Below, piece by piece: positions 18,963 to 27,796 of a stretch of DNA of 64,000 nucleotides. The position numbers and the translations under genes are program-made. The DNA is from Microcoleus vaginatus_C (lineage in GTDB: Bacteria; Cyanobacteriota; Cyanobacteriia; Cyanobacteriales; Microcoleaceae), in assembly GCA_040004035.1 (NCBI GenBank), contig JAMPLN010000001.1; one strand, written 5' to 3'. The notes beneath the pieces were generated by a model, which was not told the DNA's origin, searched no databases, and worked only from the letters and a program-made list of their open reading frames with translations. How positions within the stretch are numbered: position 1 is the first letter of the stretch; each line of letters opens with the position of its first letter.

Positions 18963-20191
18963 TGAAAATTCTTTTATCTGCCTTTGCCTGCGAACCCGGA
19001 CAAGGATCTGAGGAAGGAGTGGGCTGGAATGCGGTAGTAGAAGCCGCGAAACATCAAGAAGTTTGGGTACTAACTCGCACCTTTTACCGTACCGCTATTG
19101 AAGCTTTCCTCGCCGCGAACCCTAACCCTAACCTGCACTTCGTCTACATTGAGCCTTTCGGCTGGAGCGAAAATTTTAAAGGTAGACAGGGAGGGCTGCA
19201 ATTGCACTATTACCTGTGGCAAATTTTGGCTTATTTAGAGGCGCGCCAGCTCCACCACCAAATTAATTTCGACATCGCCCGCCACGTCACCTACGTTAAA
19301 TTTTGGTCGCCCAGCTTCATCTCGCTGCTGCCTATTCCTTTTATTTGGGGGCCTGTGGGCGGTGGCGAAGCAGCCCCTAAACCTTTTTGGGAAGACTTTA
19401 GCTTTAAGGCAAAACTTTACGAAACAGCGCGAGACTGGGGGCAGCGCCTGGGTGAGAGAGATCCCTTTGCCAGGATGACGGCTCGGAGAAGCGTCTTAGC
19501 TTTGGCGACGACGGAGGACACGGCTAAGCGGGTGCGGGCGATGGGGGCTAATAAGGTGCAGGTGCTTTCTGAAGCCGGTCTGTCAAAGGCAGAGATGGCG
19601 CGGCTGGGAGAGTGCAAAATGCCAGGGGATTCGCCGATCAGGTTCATCAGTATGGGGCGGTTGCTGCACTGGAAAGGCTATCACCTGGCGGTACGGGCTT
19701 TTGCCGAAGCTAACTTGCCGAATGCCGAATATTGGCTGCTGGGGGATGGCCCGGAACGGGATCGCCTTCAGTCTTTAGCGCAAGACTTGGGCATTGCTTC
19801 TCAAGTTAAGTTGTGGGGGAGGCTGCCACGCGAGGAAACTTTGAGTAAGCTAGGGGAGTCTCATGTACTTATTCACCCTAGCTTGCACGATTCAGGTGGC
19901 TGGACTTGCTTGGAGGGGATGGCGGCGGGGCGTCCCATCATCTGCTTGGATCTGGGAGGGCCTGCTACTCAAGTGACGGCGCAAACGGGGGTAAAAGTAC
20001 CTGCTTACAATCCAGAACAGGCAGTGCAGGGTCTAGCTGAGGCAATCACTAATTTAGCCGGCGATGCAGAGTTGCGATCGCGCTTGGGTGAAGCAGGTCG
20101 CAATCACGTCCGGGAAGTATATGATTGGGATGTTAAAGGCGAATTCTTTGCTCAATTGTGCGAAGATATAGTCTATCGAAAATCAGGATAA
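18962..20191 (+). CDS. Glycosyltransferase family 4
   Basis: A 409-residue GT-B enzyme. It begins MKILLSAFACEPGQGSEEGVGW, an N-terminus shared by many cyanobacterial GT4 enzymes. The C-terminal domain has FISMGRLLHWKGYHLAVRAFAEA, YWLLGDGPERDRLQ, WGRLPREETL and HPSLHDSGGWTCLEGMAAGRP. The ATG overlaps the stop of the previous gene by one base (TGATG), so translation is coupled; the TTG one codon earlier is an unlikely start. Base composition is clearly more GC-rich than in the neighbours up- and downstream (many GCG/CGG codons), which may reflect a separate origin of this cassette. Confidence 0.9.
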   Translation: MKILLSAFACEPGQGSEEGVGWNAVVEAAKHQEVWVLTRTFYRTAIEAFLAANPNPNLHFVYIEPFGWSENFKGRQGGLQLHYYLWQILAYLEARQLHHQINFDIARHVTYVKFWSPSFISLLPIPFIWGPVGGGEAAPKPFWEDFSFKAKLYETARDWGQRLGERDPFARMTARRSVLALATTEDTAKRVRAMGANKVQVLSEAGLSKAEMARLGECKMPGDSPIRFISMGRLLHWKGYHLAVRAFAEANLPNAEYWLLGDGPERDRLQSLAQDLGIASQVKLWGRLPREETLSKLGESHVLIHPSLHDSGGWTCLEGMAAGRPIICLDLGGPATQVTAQTGVKVPAYNPEQAVQGLAEAITNLAGDAELRSRLGEAGRNHVREVYDWDVKGEFFAQLCEDIVYRKSG

Positions 20192-20250
20192 CTTCTGATG
20201 GGTTCGATCAGGCCAAACAAAGAAAACTATATTTTTTCAGGCGGTGAAAC

Positions 20251-21333
20251 GTGGGCGTTGCAATCATTACTGGCTCGGCGGGTTTAATTGGCTCTGAGGC
20301 GTGTCAGTTCTTTGCCAAACAAGGCTTAGATATAGTTGGCATCGACAATAATATGCGCCAGTTCTTTTTTGGTGCTGATGGTTCTACAAACTGGAACCGC
20401 CAACTGCTCGAAAAGTCTTTGGGTACCAAGTATTATCACTTAGATGTGGACATTCGCGACTATGAAGCGATTACCAATATCTTTCAGCGGTACGGAGAGT
20501 CGATCGAATTAGTAATTCACACAGCCGCCCAGCCCAGCCATGATTGGGCTTCCCGTGCTCCGAAAATAGACTTTACCGTCAATGCCAACGGCACTCTAAA
20601 TCTTCTAGAAGTAACTCGCTTGTACTGTCCTAAAGCAGTTTTCATTTTCACTTCTACCAATAAAGTATACGGCGATACGCCTAACAGTTTGCCTTTAATT
20701 GAATTAGAACACAGGTGGGAAATTGAACCAGGGCATACTTACGAAGGTGGCATTCGGGAAGATATGTCAATCGACCAGTGCCTGCACAGTTTGTTTGGTG
20801 CTTCTAAGGTAGCTGCTGACGTTTTAGTTCAAGAATACGGTCGATATTTTAATATGAACACCGCTTGTTTTCGCGGCGGCTGTTTGACGGGTCCCAATCA
20901 CTCGGGAGCTCAATTGCACGGCTTCCTCGCCTACTTGATGAAGTGTGCTGTCACGGGAACTCCTTACACCGTGTTTGGCTACAAAGGCAAGCAAGTTCGC
21001 GATAACATTCATAGCGCAGATTTAATTTCGGCATTTTATGAATTTTATAAAGCTCCCCGAAGCGCCCAAGTTTATAATACAGGAGGAGGCAGGTACAGCA
21101 ATTGTTCCATGTTAGAAGCTATCCAGATGTGCGAGGCAATTGCCGAACGCAAGTTTAATTGGACTTATGCTGAAGGGAATCGCATTGGCGATCACATTTG
21201 GTGGATTAGCGACAATTCCAAATTTTCCAGTCACTATCCCAACTGGAAAATGAAATATGACGTTAAACAAATCTTACAGGAGATTTATGACTGTAACCGC
21301 GAGCGTTGGCTTAAAGAGGATTCCAATGATTGA
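20251..21333 (+). CDS. NAD-dependent sugar epimerase/dehydratase, CDP-tyvelose/paratose 2-epimerase-like
   Basis: A 360-residue extended SDR. The Rossmann motif TGSAGLIG is at residues 7-14. The body has VIHTAAQPSHDWASRAP, FTSTNKVYGDTPN and FRGGCLTGPNHSGAQLHGFL, the last typical of tyvelose-epimerase-like proteins. The active-site YxxxK appears as LFGASK: F182 stands where the catalytic tyrosine is expected, K186 is kept. That may be a subfamily trait, but it bears on mechanism. The GTG start at 20251 begins the Rossmann strand directly. The 3' end of the gene is duplicated (see 21262-21487). Likely makes or modifies a nucleotide sugar for the repeat unit. Confidence 0.87.
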   Translation: MGVAIITGSAGLIGSEACQFFAKQGLDIVGIDNNMRQFFFGADGSTNWNRQLLEKSLGTKYYHLDVDIRDYEAITNIFQRYGESIELVIHTAAQPSHDWASRAPKIDFTVNANGTLNLLEVTRLYCPKAVFIFTSTNKVYGDTPNSLPLIELEHRWEIEPGHTYEGGIREDMSIDQCLHSLFGASKVAADVLVQEYGRYFNMNTACFRGGCLTGPNHSGAQLHGFLAYLMKCAVTGTPYTVFGYKGKQVRDNIHSADLISAFYEFYKAPRSAQVYNTGGGRYSNCSMLEAIQMCEAIAERKFNWTYAEGNRIGDHIWWISDNSKFSSHYPNWKMKYDVKQILQEIYDCNRERWLKEDSND

Positions 21334-21487
21334 GCGGGGCAAAAAGAATGTGCTGGGAATTTCGGAAAACGATTGAAGAATACAAGGTTAAACAAATCTT
21401 AGGGGAGATTTATGACTGTAACTGCGAGCGTTGGCTTAAAGAGGAGTTCCATGATTGATAAAGGGAAAAAGAATGTACTCGGCATAT
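21262..21487 (+). repeat. Imperfect tandem duplication at the epimerase/wecG junction (offset 125 bp)
   Basis: The block from about 21262 to 21362 (end of the epimerase gene, its stop, and an ATG with the words AAAAAGAATGT) is repeated at 21387 to 21487 with an offset of exactly 125 bp and few mismatches. The second copy carries the real start of the wecG-type gene (ATG 21451); the first carries a dead one (ATG 21326). The copies have diverged at about one base in ten, so the duplication is not very recent. Confidence 0.85.
21326..21376 (+). pseudogene. Vestigial start of the wecG-type gene (16 codons)
   Basis: ATG 21326 opens MIERGKKNVLGISEND and stops. The first twelve residues match the true N-terminus of the downstream protein (MIDKGKKNVLGI). 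It overlaps the end of the epimerase gene by eight bases, which was probably the original gene arrangement before the 125-bp duplication moved the real gene downstream. It could still act as a short leader ORF. Confidence 0.75.
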
Positions 21488-22257
21488 TAGTAAATGCCGT
21501 TAATTATGAAGCGGCTGTTAGCCAAATTATTGCGGCAGCCAGCGCCGGAAAACCAATGTCAGTTTCTGCTCTAGCGGTTCACGGGGTAATGACTGGGGTT
21601 CTCGACAGAACTCATCGTTATCGGATTAATCACATAGACTTAGTATTGCCAGACGGACAGCCGGTCAGGTGGGCGTTAAATTGGCTATACCATACGGAAT
21701 TGCCCGATCGAGTTTGCGGGCCGAATGCGATGTTACAAATCTGCGAACGTGCGGCAGAAGAAGGATTACCTATCTATTTGTACGGCTCTCAAGCTTCTGT
21801 ACTGGAAGCTTTATCTCGCAATCTCTGCGAGCGTTTTCCCAAGTTAATTATTGCTGGAACTCAGCCTTCTAAATTTAGGCAAGTTTCGCCCCAAGAGAAA
21901 CAAGAAATTGCACAGCAAATTCGCAACAGCGGTGCAGCAATTACTTTTGTCGGTTTGGGGTGTCCCCGGCAAGAAGTTTGGGCTTACGAATACCGGGACG
22001 ACTTATCAATGCCGTTGATTGCTGTAGGTGCTGCTTACGATTTTCATGCGGGTAATTTGGCTAAATCTCCTGACTTTTTATCTAAAATAGGTTTGGAATG
22101 GCTGTTTCGGATGATGAAGGAACCTCGGCGCCTTTGGCAGCGGTATGTTTTTTTGAATCCGCTTTATATCTGGCTGTTTTTGCTACAAGCTTTGAAAATC
22201 AAACAGTTCGACCCCACAGACGCCACGCCGCCTGTAGAAGAAGTATTATATGGTTGA
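21451..22257 (+). CDS. WecG/TagA/CpsF-family glycosyltransferase
   Basis: A 268-residue GT26-family enzyme, normally the second sugar transferase of repeat-unit or teichoic-acid-linkage synthesis, acting on a lipid-linked monosaccharide at the cytoplasmic membrane. Motifs: NHIDLVLPDGQPVRWALNWL with the conserved DGxP/V region, VCGPNAMLQICE, IYLYGSQASVLEAL, FVGLGCPRQEVWAYEY, VGAAYDFHAGNLAKSPDFL and GLEWLFRMMKEPRRLWQRY near the C-terminus. The start was set to ATG 21451 (GAGG ten bases upstream, and matching MIDKGKKN); the longer frame from 21412 is an out-of-frame copy of the epimerase 3' end created by the duplication. Confidence 0.92.
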   Translation: MIDKGKKNVLGILVNAVNYEAAVSQIIAAASAGKPMSVSALAVHGVMTGVLDRTHRYRINHIDLVLPDGQPVRWALNWLYHTELPDRVCGPNAMLQICERAAEEGLPIYLYGSQASVLEALSRNLCERFPKLIIAGTQPSKFRQVSPQEKQEIAQQIRNSGAAITFVGLGCPRQEVWAYEYRDDLSMPLIAVGAAYDFHAGNLAKSPDFLSKIGLEWLFRMMKEPRRLWQRYVFLNPLYIWLFLLQALKIKQFDPTDATPPVEEVLYG

Positions 22258-22732
22258 GATTTAAAAGTTTCTTGTGAATTTATGGGTGCTCACAAGAAAA
22301 AAGTAAAAAAGCAAACACATCGTAACTAATCGTTTTGAGGCGCAACTGCGATCGCCTATTTAAGAATATTTATATCAAATCCGGTGGCATCCGCATTATA
22401 GTGGGAGCTTAAGATCTCGCGATTTGGGTAGCGAGATCTTAAGCTCCCACTGACATGATCCAAATATATTATTCCGATGCAACCGGAAACGATATTACGC
22501 CCGAAAACAATTTTTACATTATCTATGTGGTAAACTGCGGACTGCACACCTTACATACAAATTTTGTGCGTCAGTCTCGATCGACTCAGGTGGATTGCTG
22601 GGTCAATAGTCGCATTTGGTGTGACTGTACTCTTGGCATGGGCGATGAGCGCAGAGGATAGCAAAAGTATGGGGAGTGTGTAACCAAACTTGATAATCAA
22701 ATCAAAAGTTTATTGCCCTTCCCTCCCTCGGG
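22258..22732. other. Intergenic, contains a MITE-like palindromic element
   Basis: 475 bases between two convergent genes. The left half is taken by the inverted-repeat element 22372-22497. The right half (22560-22690) can be read as a short hydrophobic peptide tail (WIAGSIVAFGVTVLLAWAM, ending TAA at about 22684), but no start or ribosome-binding site supports a gene. Confidence 0.5.
22372..22497. repeat. Palindromic repeat element with perfect 20-bp inner stem
   Basis: A perfect 20-bp inverted repeat (22401-22420 and 22431-22450, beginning GTGGGAGCTTAAG, 10-base loop) sits inside imperfect outer arms: ATATCAAATCCGGTGGCATCC (left, 22372 on) pairs with the complement of TTCCGATGCAACCGGAAACGAT (right, to about 22497). 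The outer word ATATCAAATCCGGT recurs at 46051-46064. The nested design and the second copy suggest a non-autonomous mobile repeat; between convergent genes it can also stop transcription in both directions. Confidence 0.75.
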
Positions 22733-23728
22733 CTATGGCTTTTGTGCCACAATCCGGATCGAATCGTACTTGTTTTCATCAGGAGCAAAAATTGTTTTTA
22801 GCAGTAGCTTCCAAGCTTGGATCTTACTGTTTTCTTTGGGCTTTACTATCTGATGAGATGCCATTGAATCGAACACACGGAAAATTTTTCTTTCATCATT
22901 AATCCAAGTGTTGTCAAATTGGCGATAGTAGCCATTAAATTGGGTAGAAATTATCTCAAATCCTACTTTTTCACAGATAGCGCGAAAGCTCTGCGGTGTG
23001 AAGAAATACAAATGCCTTGGTACATCTAGATGCATCCATGCAATCCCTGATGACTTCAGCCCAATACAAGAGTTATTTGGTACTTCCATCACCAATTTGC
23101 CGCCATCCACGAGCAACTGCATGGCATTGCGGAGTGCAAGTAAAGGATCTCTGGTATGTTCGAGTACGTGGTTCATCACAATTATGTCGTACTGTCTAGA
23201 CTTGACTTCCGGAGGCAAAGATTCAGCAGTACCATCATATACATTAAGACCTCGCTGCTGTGCCAAAACCAAAGCTTGTGGATCGGGTTCTACGCCCCAG
23301 ACTTTGTGACCATCTGCTTGCAGTTCTTGCAGCAGGTGCCCGTTGGCGCAACCAATTTCTAAGATCGAGGAGGAAGCAGTCCCGAACTGTTGCTTCCACC
23401 ATTTACTTGTGACATCTACTCCGCGATCGAAACGCCAAGCTAGATGGGTACGCAATTTATCGAAGAAGGAAATAGAAGAGGCAGATACGAAGCCTGTAAA
23501 GTCTATATGATGAGTATAATACTCATCGATGTCGTAGAAGCTGGCGATTTTGTTGAGTTCGGGTAGAGGATGAACGCATCCAAGTTGTGACTTTTGGCAC
23601 CAGTACAATTGAAATGACTCTTTGTTTCGAGGTCTGCGCCAATCACCGGGTATGAATAGCCACGGTTTCATACTCTGTCCTGATATCGGACAGGCGACGG
23701 TAGGGCTTAAGCACGTTTGACTTTGCAT
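22733..23728 (-). CDS. SAM-dependent methyltransferase, class I
   Basis: A 331-residue protein. The N-terminal part has CPISGQ, GDWRRPRNKESFQLYWCQ and a second motif FYDIDEYYTHH, a recognition region common to polysaccharide-locus methyltransferases of the Methyltransf_23 type; the first Cys-x-x-Cys of relatives is here Cys-x-x-Ser. The SAM domain has motif I ILEIGCANGHLLQEL (about 118), motif II acidic VWGVEPDPQAL, and YDIIVMNHVLEHTRDPLLAL with LVDGGKLVMEVPN. Likely methylates a sugar of the repeat unit or its lipid carrier product; substrate unknown. It converges with the wecG-type gene. Confidence 0.88.
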   Translation of the reverse strand: MQSQTCLSPTVACPISGQSMKPWLFIPGDWRRPRNKESFQLYWCQKSQLGCVHPLPELNKIASFYDIDEYYTHHIDFTGFVSASSISFFDKLRTHLAWRFDRGVDVTSKWWKQQFGTASSSILEIGCANGHLLQELQADGHKVWGVEPDPQALVLAQQRGLNVYDGTAESLPPEVKSRQYDIIVMNHVLEHTRDPLLALRNAMQLLVDGGKLVMEVPNNSCIGLKSSGIAWMHLDVPRHLYFFTPQSFRAICEKVGFEIISTQFNGYYRQFDNTWINDERKIFRVFDSMASHQIVKPKENSKIQAWKLLLKTIFAPDENKYDSIRIVAQKP

Positions 23729-24409
23729 TTTAGTTGGCCTTACTTAGGAACTTGATGTACTAATAACCACTCATGTTGGAGCAATCCGGGACGTGATGTA
23801 CCCGTGATAATTTCGGAATCCGAGATACAGCAGAGGAATGCCTAAAACTTATGAAGTTTTGGGAATACAATTGCTGAGGCGTGGTTTTCCGGTAACATCG
23901 AATTTAAGATAACGCATTTAACTGGCTTTGTCACTTTTGATAACAAACTACACCTGCCGCGAGCGGGCTGTGAGTAAGTTGTTCTATTGTCAATAATTCA
24001 GCAATCATTCAAGGATATATTAAGTTATAAACAGGGTAGGTCCCTAGGCTATGATACTAATAAAAGCATTTGTGCATATACCTAAATACTGAATCAGTTG
24101 ATTTAACAAGATTTCAACTAAAATCCCTGTTAGTTTTGCCAGTTCCGGTGGAAAGGAAAATGAGTTGGTCGCTCAATGCTTTAGAGTTGGTGTGGGATCT
24201 GGTAGTTGCCCAGAAAATGTAACCCGTTAAATGAGATTTGAGAACCTATGGAAGAAATGCGATCGCCCAATCGATTTTGATGCTATTAAGTTTGAAACAA
24301 AACATCTAAATCTAATGGCGATCGCTCACCTCAACCATTGCCTTTACAAGACCTCCGATTTCCGTGGCTACCTTAATGAAACCTGTCTCAATCATAGGCA
24401 GAAGCATTC
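23729..24409. other. Intergenic, no supported gene
   Basis: 681 bases. A plus-strand frame of 60 codons (24231-24413) exists but has no ribosome-binding site, no recognisable domain and contains HIP1 sites that would be unusual for such a short gene; I do not call it. The promoter of the methyltransferase gene should be near 23740-23800. No repeats or RNA genes were recognised. Confidence 0.5.
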
Positions 24410-25669
24410 TTAAGGCTGTTGACTGTATGCCAAAACCAGATCTGGAGCATCACCTACTTGACTTTCGGTGACTGGATTAGACCGCGTTGAGTAGGCAATA
24501 GCCTGCATATGTTTTATGCGAGCTTGAAAAGTCTTCTCAAATGTGTGCTGTTGAGCAAACTTCAGTGACTTGAACGACATCGATTTAATTTCTTCTCGGT
24601 TGTGGCTGAGTTCTGCAATTTTCTTCGCCATCTGTTTAGGCTGATTCATTGGCACCACCCATCCTGCCTCCGACATTTCTGCAATTCCCTGGAATGCTTC
24701 GTTAGCATATCCAATAATCGGCACGCCACCAGCCATAGTTTCTATGTAAGTACAAGAAGGGTCGCCCTGCCGGTGACAGCAAACAAACAAATCAATATTG
24801 TTCTTGACAAAGGGGAAAAACTCTGTTTTAAAGTCAGGCACTCCGAGCATTTTCACGCAATCATTAAGTTGATGGGCAGCTATTTGCTGGTGCATCATCT
24901 CTTCTAATTCACCAATACCACTGATGAACATTTCAAATTTCACCTTAAGTTGTTTGAGCTCTCTAGCGACCTCAAGTAAATGATCGGCTCCTTTCATCTT
25001 AATTAGGCGACCTGAGAATACTAGCCGCAGAGGCATATCTTGAGAGCGGTTTTTAGTGCGCCCTTCAATGTTAGCTTCTGTTGCTAACATATCCTCTCTA
25101 ATCCGCGTGTCAAAGAAAAACTGTGGATTGCGATTGAGATGCTTGTACTCTTCGTAGGTAGGAGTGCCGTTGCACTGCAATCCCTCTGCCATTGCGATCG
25201 CCTTGCGCTGCTTATATTCCTGACTGTAGGTCCAGATGATTCTCCGCAAGCGGATCAGGGGATTGCGCGTACTCACATTCACGATCTGTTTGCGAGTTTT
25301 CAGACTGTATTCGGAAACATAAATACACGGTACTCCCGCTATTTTACACACTTGACTGATATGGTTCTGTCTGTATTCCGGGGCTGCCAATACCAGCGCA
25401 CTCTGATGCTGATGTAGTAAAGCTGGGGTGATTTTATCAAAAGAAATTATTTCCAGTTTGAATGGCAATTCATCAAGTTTGAATATTTTTGCATCCATCT
25501 GGTCGTTGTCTTCTTTCGTTTCTTCCATGATCACAGTAATTGAACCAGACCAATAGGTGGCTAACTCACCAACTGCTTCTATTAACTTCCGGGTCAGTAA
25601 AACTTCACTGTTTGGCAAAAACTTGGCTTTTAGTGGCTGTACGATTGTCAGATTGTTGTTAGTAAGCAT
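24410..25669 (-). CDS. Glycosyltransferase family 4
   Basis: A 419-residue GT-B protein. The N-terminal domain is weakly conserved (MLTNNNLTIVQPLKAKFLP...). The C-terminal domain is clear: LVFSGRLIKMKGADHLLEVARELK, FISGIGELEEMMHQQI, VKMLGVPDFKTEFFPFVKNNIDLFVCCHRQGDPSCTYIETMAGGVPIIGYANEAF with the E-x7-E-like motif, then AGWVVPMNQPKQMAKKIAELS. It is the last gene that clearly belongs to the polysaccharide locus and stands alone between long spacers, so it likely has its own promoter. The last 25 residues are Gln/Ser-rich and not part of the fold. Confidence 0.88.
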   Translation of the reverse strand: MLTNNNLTIVQPLKAKFLPNSEVLLTRKLIEAVGELATYWSGSITVIMEETKEDNDQMDAKIFKLDELPFKLEIISFDKITPALLHQHQSALVLAAPEYRQNHISQVCKIAGVPCIYVSEYSLKTRKQIVNVSTRNPLIRLRRIIWTYSQEYKQRKAIAMAEGLQCNGTPTYEEYKHLNRNPQFFFDTRIREDMLATEANIEGRTKNRSQDMPLRLVFSGRLIKMKGADHLLEVARELKQLKVKFEMFISGIGELEEMMHQQIAAHQLNDCVKMLGVPDFKTEFFPFVKNNIDLFVCCHRQGDPSCTYIETMAGGVPIIGYANEAFQGIAEMSEAGWVVPMNQPKQMAKKIAELSHNREEIKSMSFKSLKFAQQHTFEKTFQARIKHMQAIAYSTRSNPVTESQVGDAPDLVLAYSQQP

Positions 25670-26374
25670 AGGTGAGGTAGTTCCTGATTTTAAGTTTTTA
25701 CTGTTGATGCGGTAGTGAATCTTTAGGTGTCCTTGGCAAGGGCTGTTGAGCGCTCTATATAACAGACATCTACCTAATTGAAATTTCGCCGCCTGATAGG
25801 CGAAGCATTTCAGATTATGTTTCGGAGATATCTAATACTTAAGATTGATTCAGCAACTGGATTAAACCTTTATTATTCAAGGTGAGGTCTGTTTGATATC
25901 TCGCAATCATCTGCGATTTACGTAGAAGTGTCAATAACCTTTTCCGAGCTTTACTCAATCTTTATAATTGAGCGGTCAATTATAAAGAAGAGCGCAATTT
26001 TAGGATAAATTTGGTTAAGATAAGGGCTGTTATAAGTATTTATACTTAAGTAAAATTGTTTAACTGCTTCTAGCTAGCAAGAATGAGGGCGAGCTGCGAA
26101 TAAGGCGAGACCAATGCTTTAAGTAAGTCGGCGCGAAAAAACGCCCATAGGTAAACGAGGGCAAAGTCTCCAAATGCTCTCTAATGGCTGACTTAAACCT
26201 GTTTACATAGTGTTACATTATGCGGTTTAATCTGGCCTACCTACTGAAACCATAAATTTATAACAAATTTATTAAAACTTTACATAAATAGATATGTTGT
26301 AACATAATATTACTTTACAATTCAAGGCGAAGCAGAAGGAATAAAAAAAAGAAATTTTATCCCTTCTCTCTTGG
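25670..26374. other. Long intergenic region with a 12-bp perfect palindrome
   Basis: 705 bases with no coding signal. The one clear structure is CTTTATAATTGA (25960-25971), a four-base loop GCGG, and its exact complement TCAATTATAAAG (25976-25987). It has the shape of an operator or an RNA hairpin. The right end (26250-26330) is very AT-rich, just before the end of the next minus-strand gene. Confidence 0.55.
25960..25987. promoter_or_regulatory. Perfect 12-bp inverted repeat with GCGG loop
   Basis: CTTTATAATTGA and TCAATTATAAAG flank a 4-base loop. No T-run follows on either strand, so a rho-independent terminator is unlikely. It lies about 290 bases upstream of the GT4 gene start. Confidence 0.4.
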
Positions 26375-27334
26375 CTAATGCGAAGCCTTGATGCTGAACT
26401 TTTCTTTAATAAACCGGATATAAAGGTGCTTGAAAGCCGACTTCACCACGCGGGGCATACCAAAGTCAATTGGCATCATGCTTTCCGGCAACTTCCAATC
26501 CAAAACCTTGAGATTTTCCGGCTGCAAAAGCGGAAAATCAAGATCCTCTAAATTCGAGCACAGTCCCAATCTCATCGCCGCAGCTACAGTGGGAACCGTC
26601 GCCGGATCAGCATTAATAATTTCAACTAAAGTTCTGTCCAAAGCAAACACATCATCAGACGCGGCCAAAATCCCCAAAAACTTAGGTTCGCCGCCGCTTG
26701 GCCCGTTACCTTCGTGACCGATAATGCCATCCAAAATCGTCAGATTTGGGTTAATTGCCCGGGCAGTTTCTACAAGCATTTCACCGAATCTGGCGCTATC
26801 TTTGCCAGCTTCCATGTGCCACCAAGCCTTCATTTTGCCGGGGACGCAGCCGAACAAGTTTTTCACGCCCATGGTCACCGTTAATTGAACGTGAGATTTG
26901 AGTTTGGGCAAATTAATCACTACATCCGCTTCCATTGCTTCTTTGCAAATTCGCAGATGATTGAAATCTTCGCTGACTGTTTCGTAGCGTTTTCCTTGAA
27001 ACTCAACTACTGGCAAATTCAGTTCTTCCAACAGTGGCAAATAACCGTTGGCTTTGGCCACACCCATAGCGCTACCAAAAGCCGGACTATCACCTAAAAA
27101 TGGTTTTCCTCCCGCTTCAATCACCATTTTAGCGACGCAGTAAACCAATTCCGGGCGGGTGACACATTCTTTTGTAGGGCGAGAACCGGTGAGGAGATTG
27201 GGTTTGAGTAAAACCCGATCGCCCGATTTGACAAAAGCCGAGATTCCGCCCAAGGGTGCGAGCAAACTTTCTAAAGATGCTTGCAAGATTTGGCGATCGT
27301 ATGAATTGGCACGAATTAAACTAACAGCCGACAT
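26375..27334 (-). CDS. DUF362 domain protein
   Basis: A 319-residue protein of the DUF362 family. Recognised by VLLKPNLLTGSRPTKECVTRPELVYCVAKMVIEAGGKPFLGDSPAFG, then VVINLPKLKSHVQLTVTMGVKNLFGCVPG and ILDGIIGHEGNGPSGGEPKFLG. These blocks are near-universal in the family. Unlike many relatives it has no C-terminal 4Fe-4S ferredoxin motif (no CxxCxxC). The biochemical role of DUF362 is not established. It stands alone on the minus strand; ATG 27334 starts at the conserved N-terminus (MSAVSLIRANSYDR). Confidence 0.9.
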   Translation of the reverse strand: MSAVSLIRANSYDRQILQASLESLLAPLGGISAFVKSGDRVLLKPNLLTGSRPTKECVTRPELVYCVAKMVIEAGGKPFLGDSPAFGSAMGVAKANGYLPLLEELNLPVVEFQGKRYETVSEDFNHLRICKEAMEADVVINLPKLKSHVQLTVTMGVKNLFGCVPGKMKAWWHMEAGKDSARFGEMLVETARAINPNLTILDGIIGHEGNGPSGGEPKFLGILAASDDVFALDRTLVEIINADPATVPTVAAAMRLGLCSNLEDLDFPLLQPENLKVLDWKLPESMMPIDFGMPRVVKSAFKHLYIRFIKEKFSIKASH

Positions 27335-27343
27335 AATGGGTAA

Positions 27344-27402
27344 TTGGTAATGGGTAATCTGTAATTGATAATTGGTAATTAGTAATTGGTAATTGGTAAT
27401 TT
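27344..27402. repeat. AATTGGTAATTGG-type short tandem repeats
   Basis: A run of TAATTGGTAATGGGTAATC-like words with a roughly 7-8 base period, repeated with small changes, directly upstream of the DUF362 gene. Similar words occur at 3670-3700. It is the kind of short tandemly repeated repetitive sequence common in filamentous cyanobacteria. Confidence 0.65.
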
Positions 27403-27469
27403 TTCCTCGCTATAAATTGTCAGCGATTATCCTTACCCATTACCCATTACCTCTAACTAGCCACTCGGT

Positions 27470-27796
27470 TTAAGTATCCATCGGCAATCTGCCAACTGCA
27501 GCCCGCTGCATGGTACTAACTCGCAGTGAATTAGAAAATATTCCTTGACCTTGAAGTGCCGGAATAGCAGGTTTAACTTCTACTTTTACTACCCGGGCAG
27601 TACAGATAAAAACCGTTTGATCTGCTAAATGAAAAGTCAACCAAGGTTGATTTAACAAATTCAGCACTTCCTCTTGGAATTCTTGTGCAGGCATCGGAAG
27701 AGTAAAGGTTTCTGCGTGACCTTCCACATAATGAAATGTCACTTGAGTTGTGTTCTCTTTATCTTGAGTTAATTTGCCAAAAGAACCGGCGCGCAT
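27470..27796 (-). CDS. Hypothetical protein, 108 aa
   Basis: Not recognised as a named family. The product begins MRAGSFGKLTQDKENTTQVTFHYVEGHAETF and has a central strand-rich part (QPWLTFHLADQTVFICTARVVKVEV), so a small beta-rich fold is likely; no signal peptide or membrane segment. ATG 27796 is chosen over the TTG five codons upstream because GGGAG lies nine bases before the ATG. Downstream, in the same direction, is the DUF362 gene; upstream is the aspartase gene. An 11-bp inverted repeat (27830-27840/27857-27867) lies just before it. Confidence 0.7.
   Translation of the reverse strand: MRAGSFGKLTQDKENTTQVTFHYVEGHAETFTLPMPAQEFQEEVLNLLNQPWLTFHLADQTVFICTARVVKVEVKPAIPALQGQGIFSNSLRVSTMQRAAVGRLPMDT

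Noticed and set aside
22455..22661. 68-codon plus-strand frame
   Set aside because: It begins inside the palindromic repeat element and shows no family similarity or ribosome-binding site.
24231..24413. 60-codon plus-strand frame
   Set aside because: No ribosome-binding site, no recognisable domain, overlaps the end of the GT4 gene.
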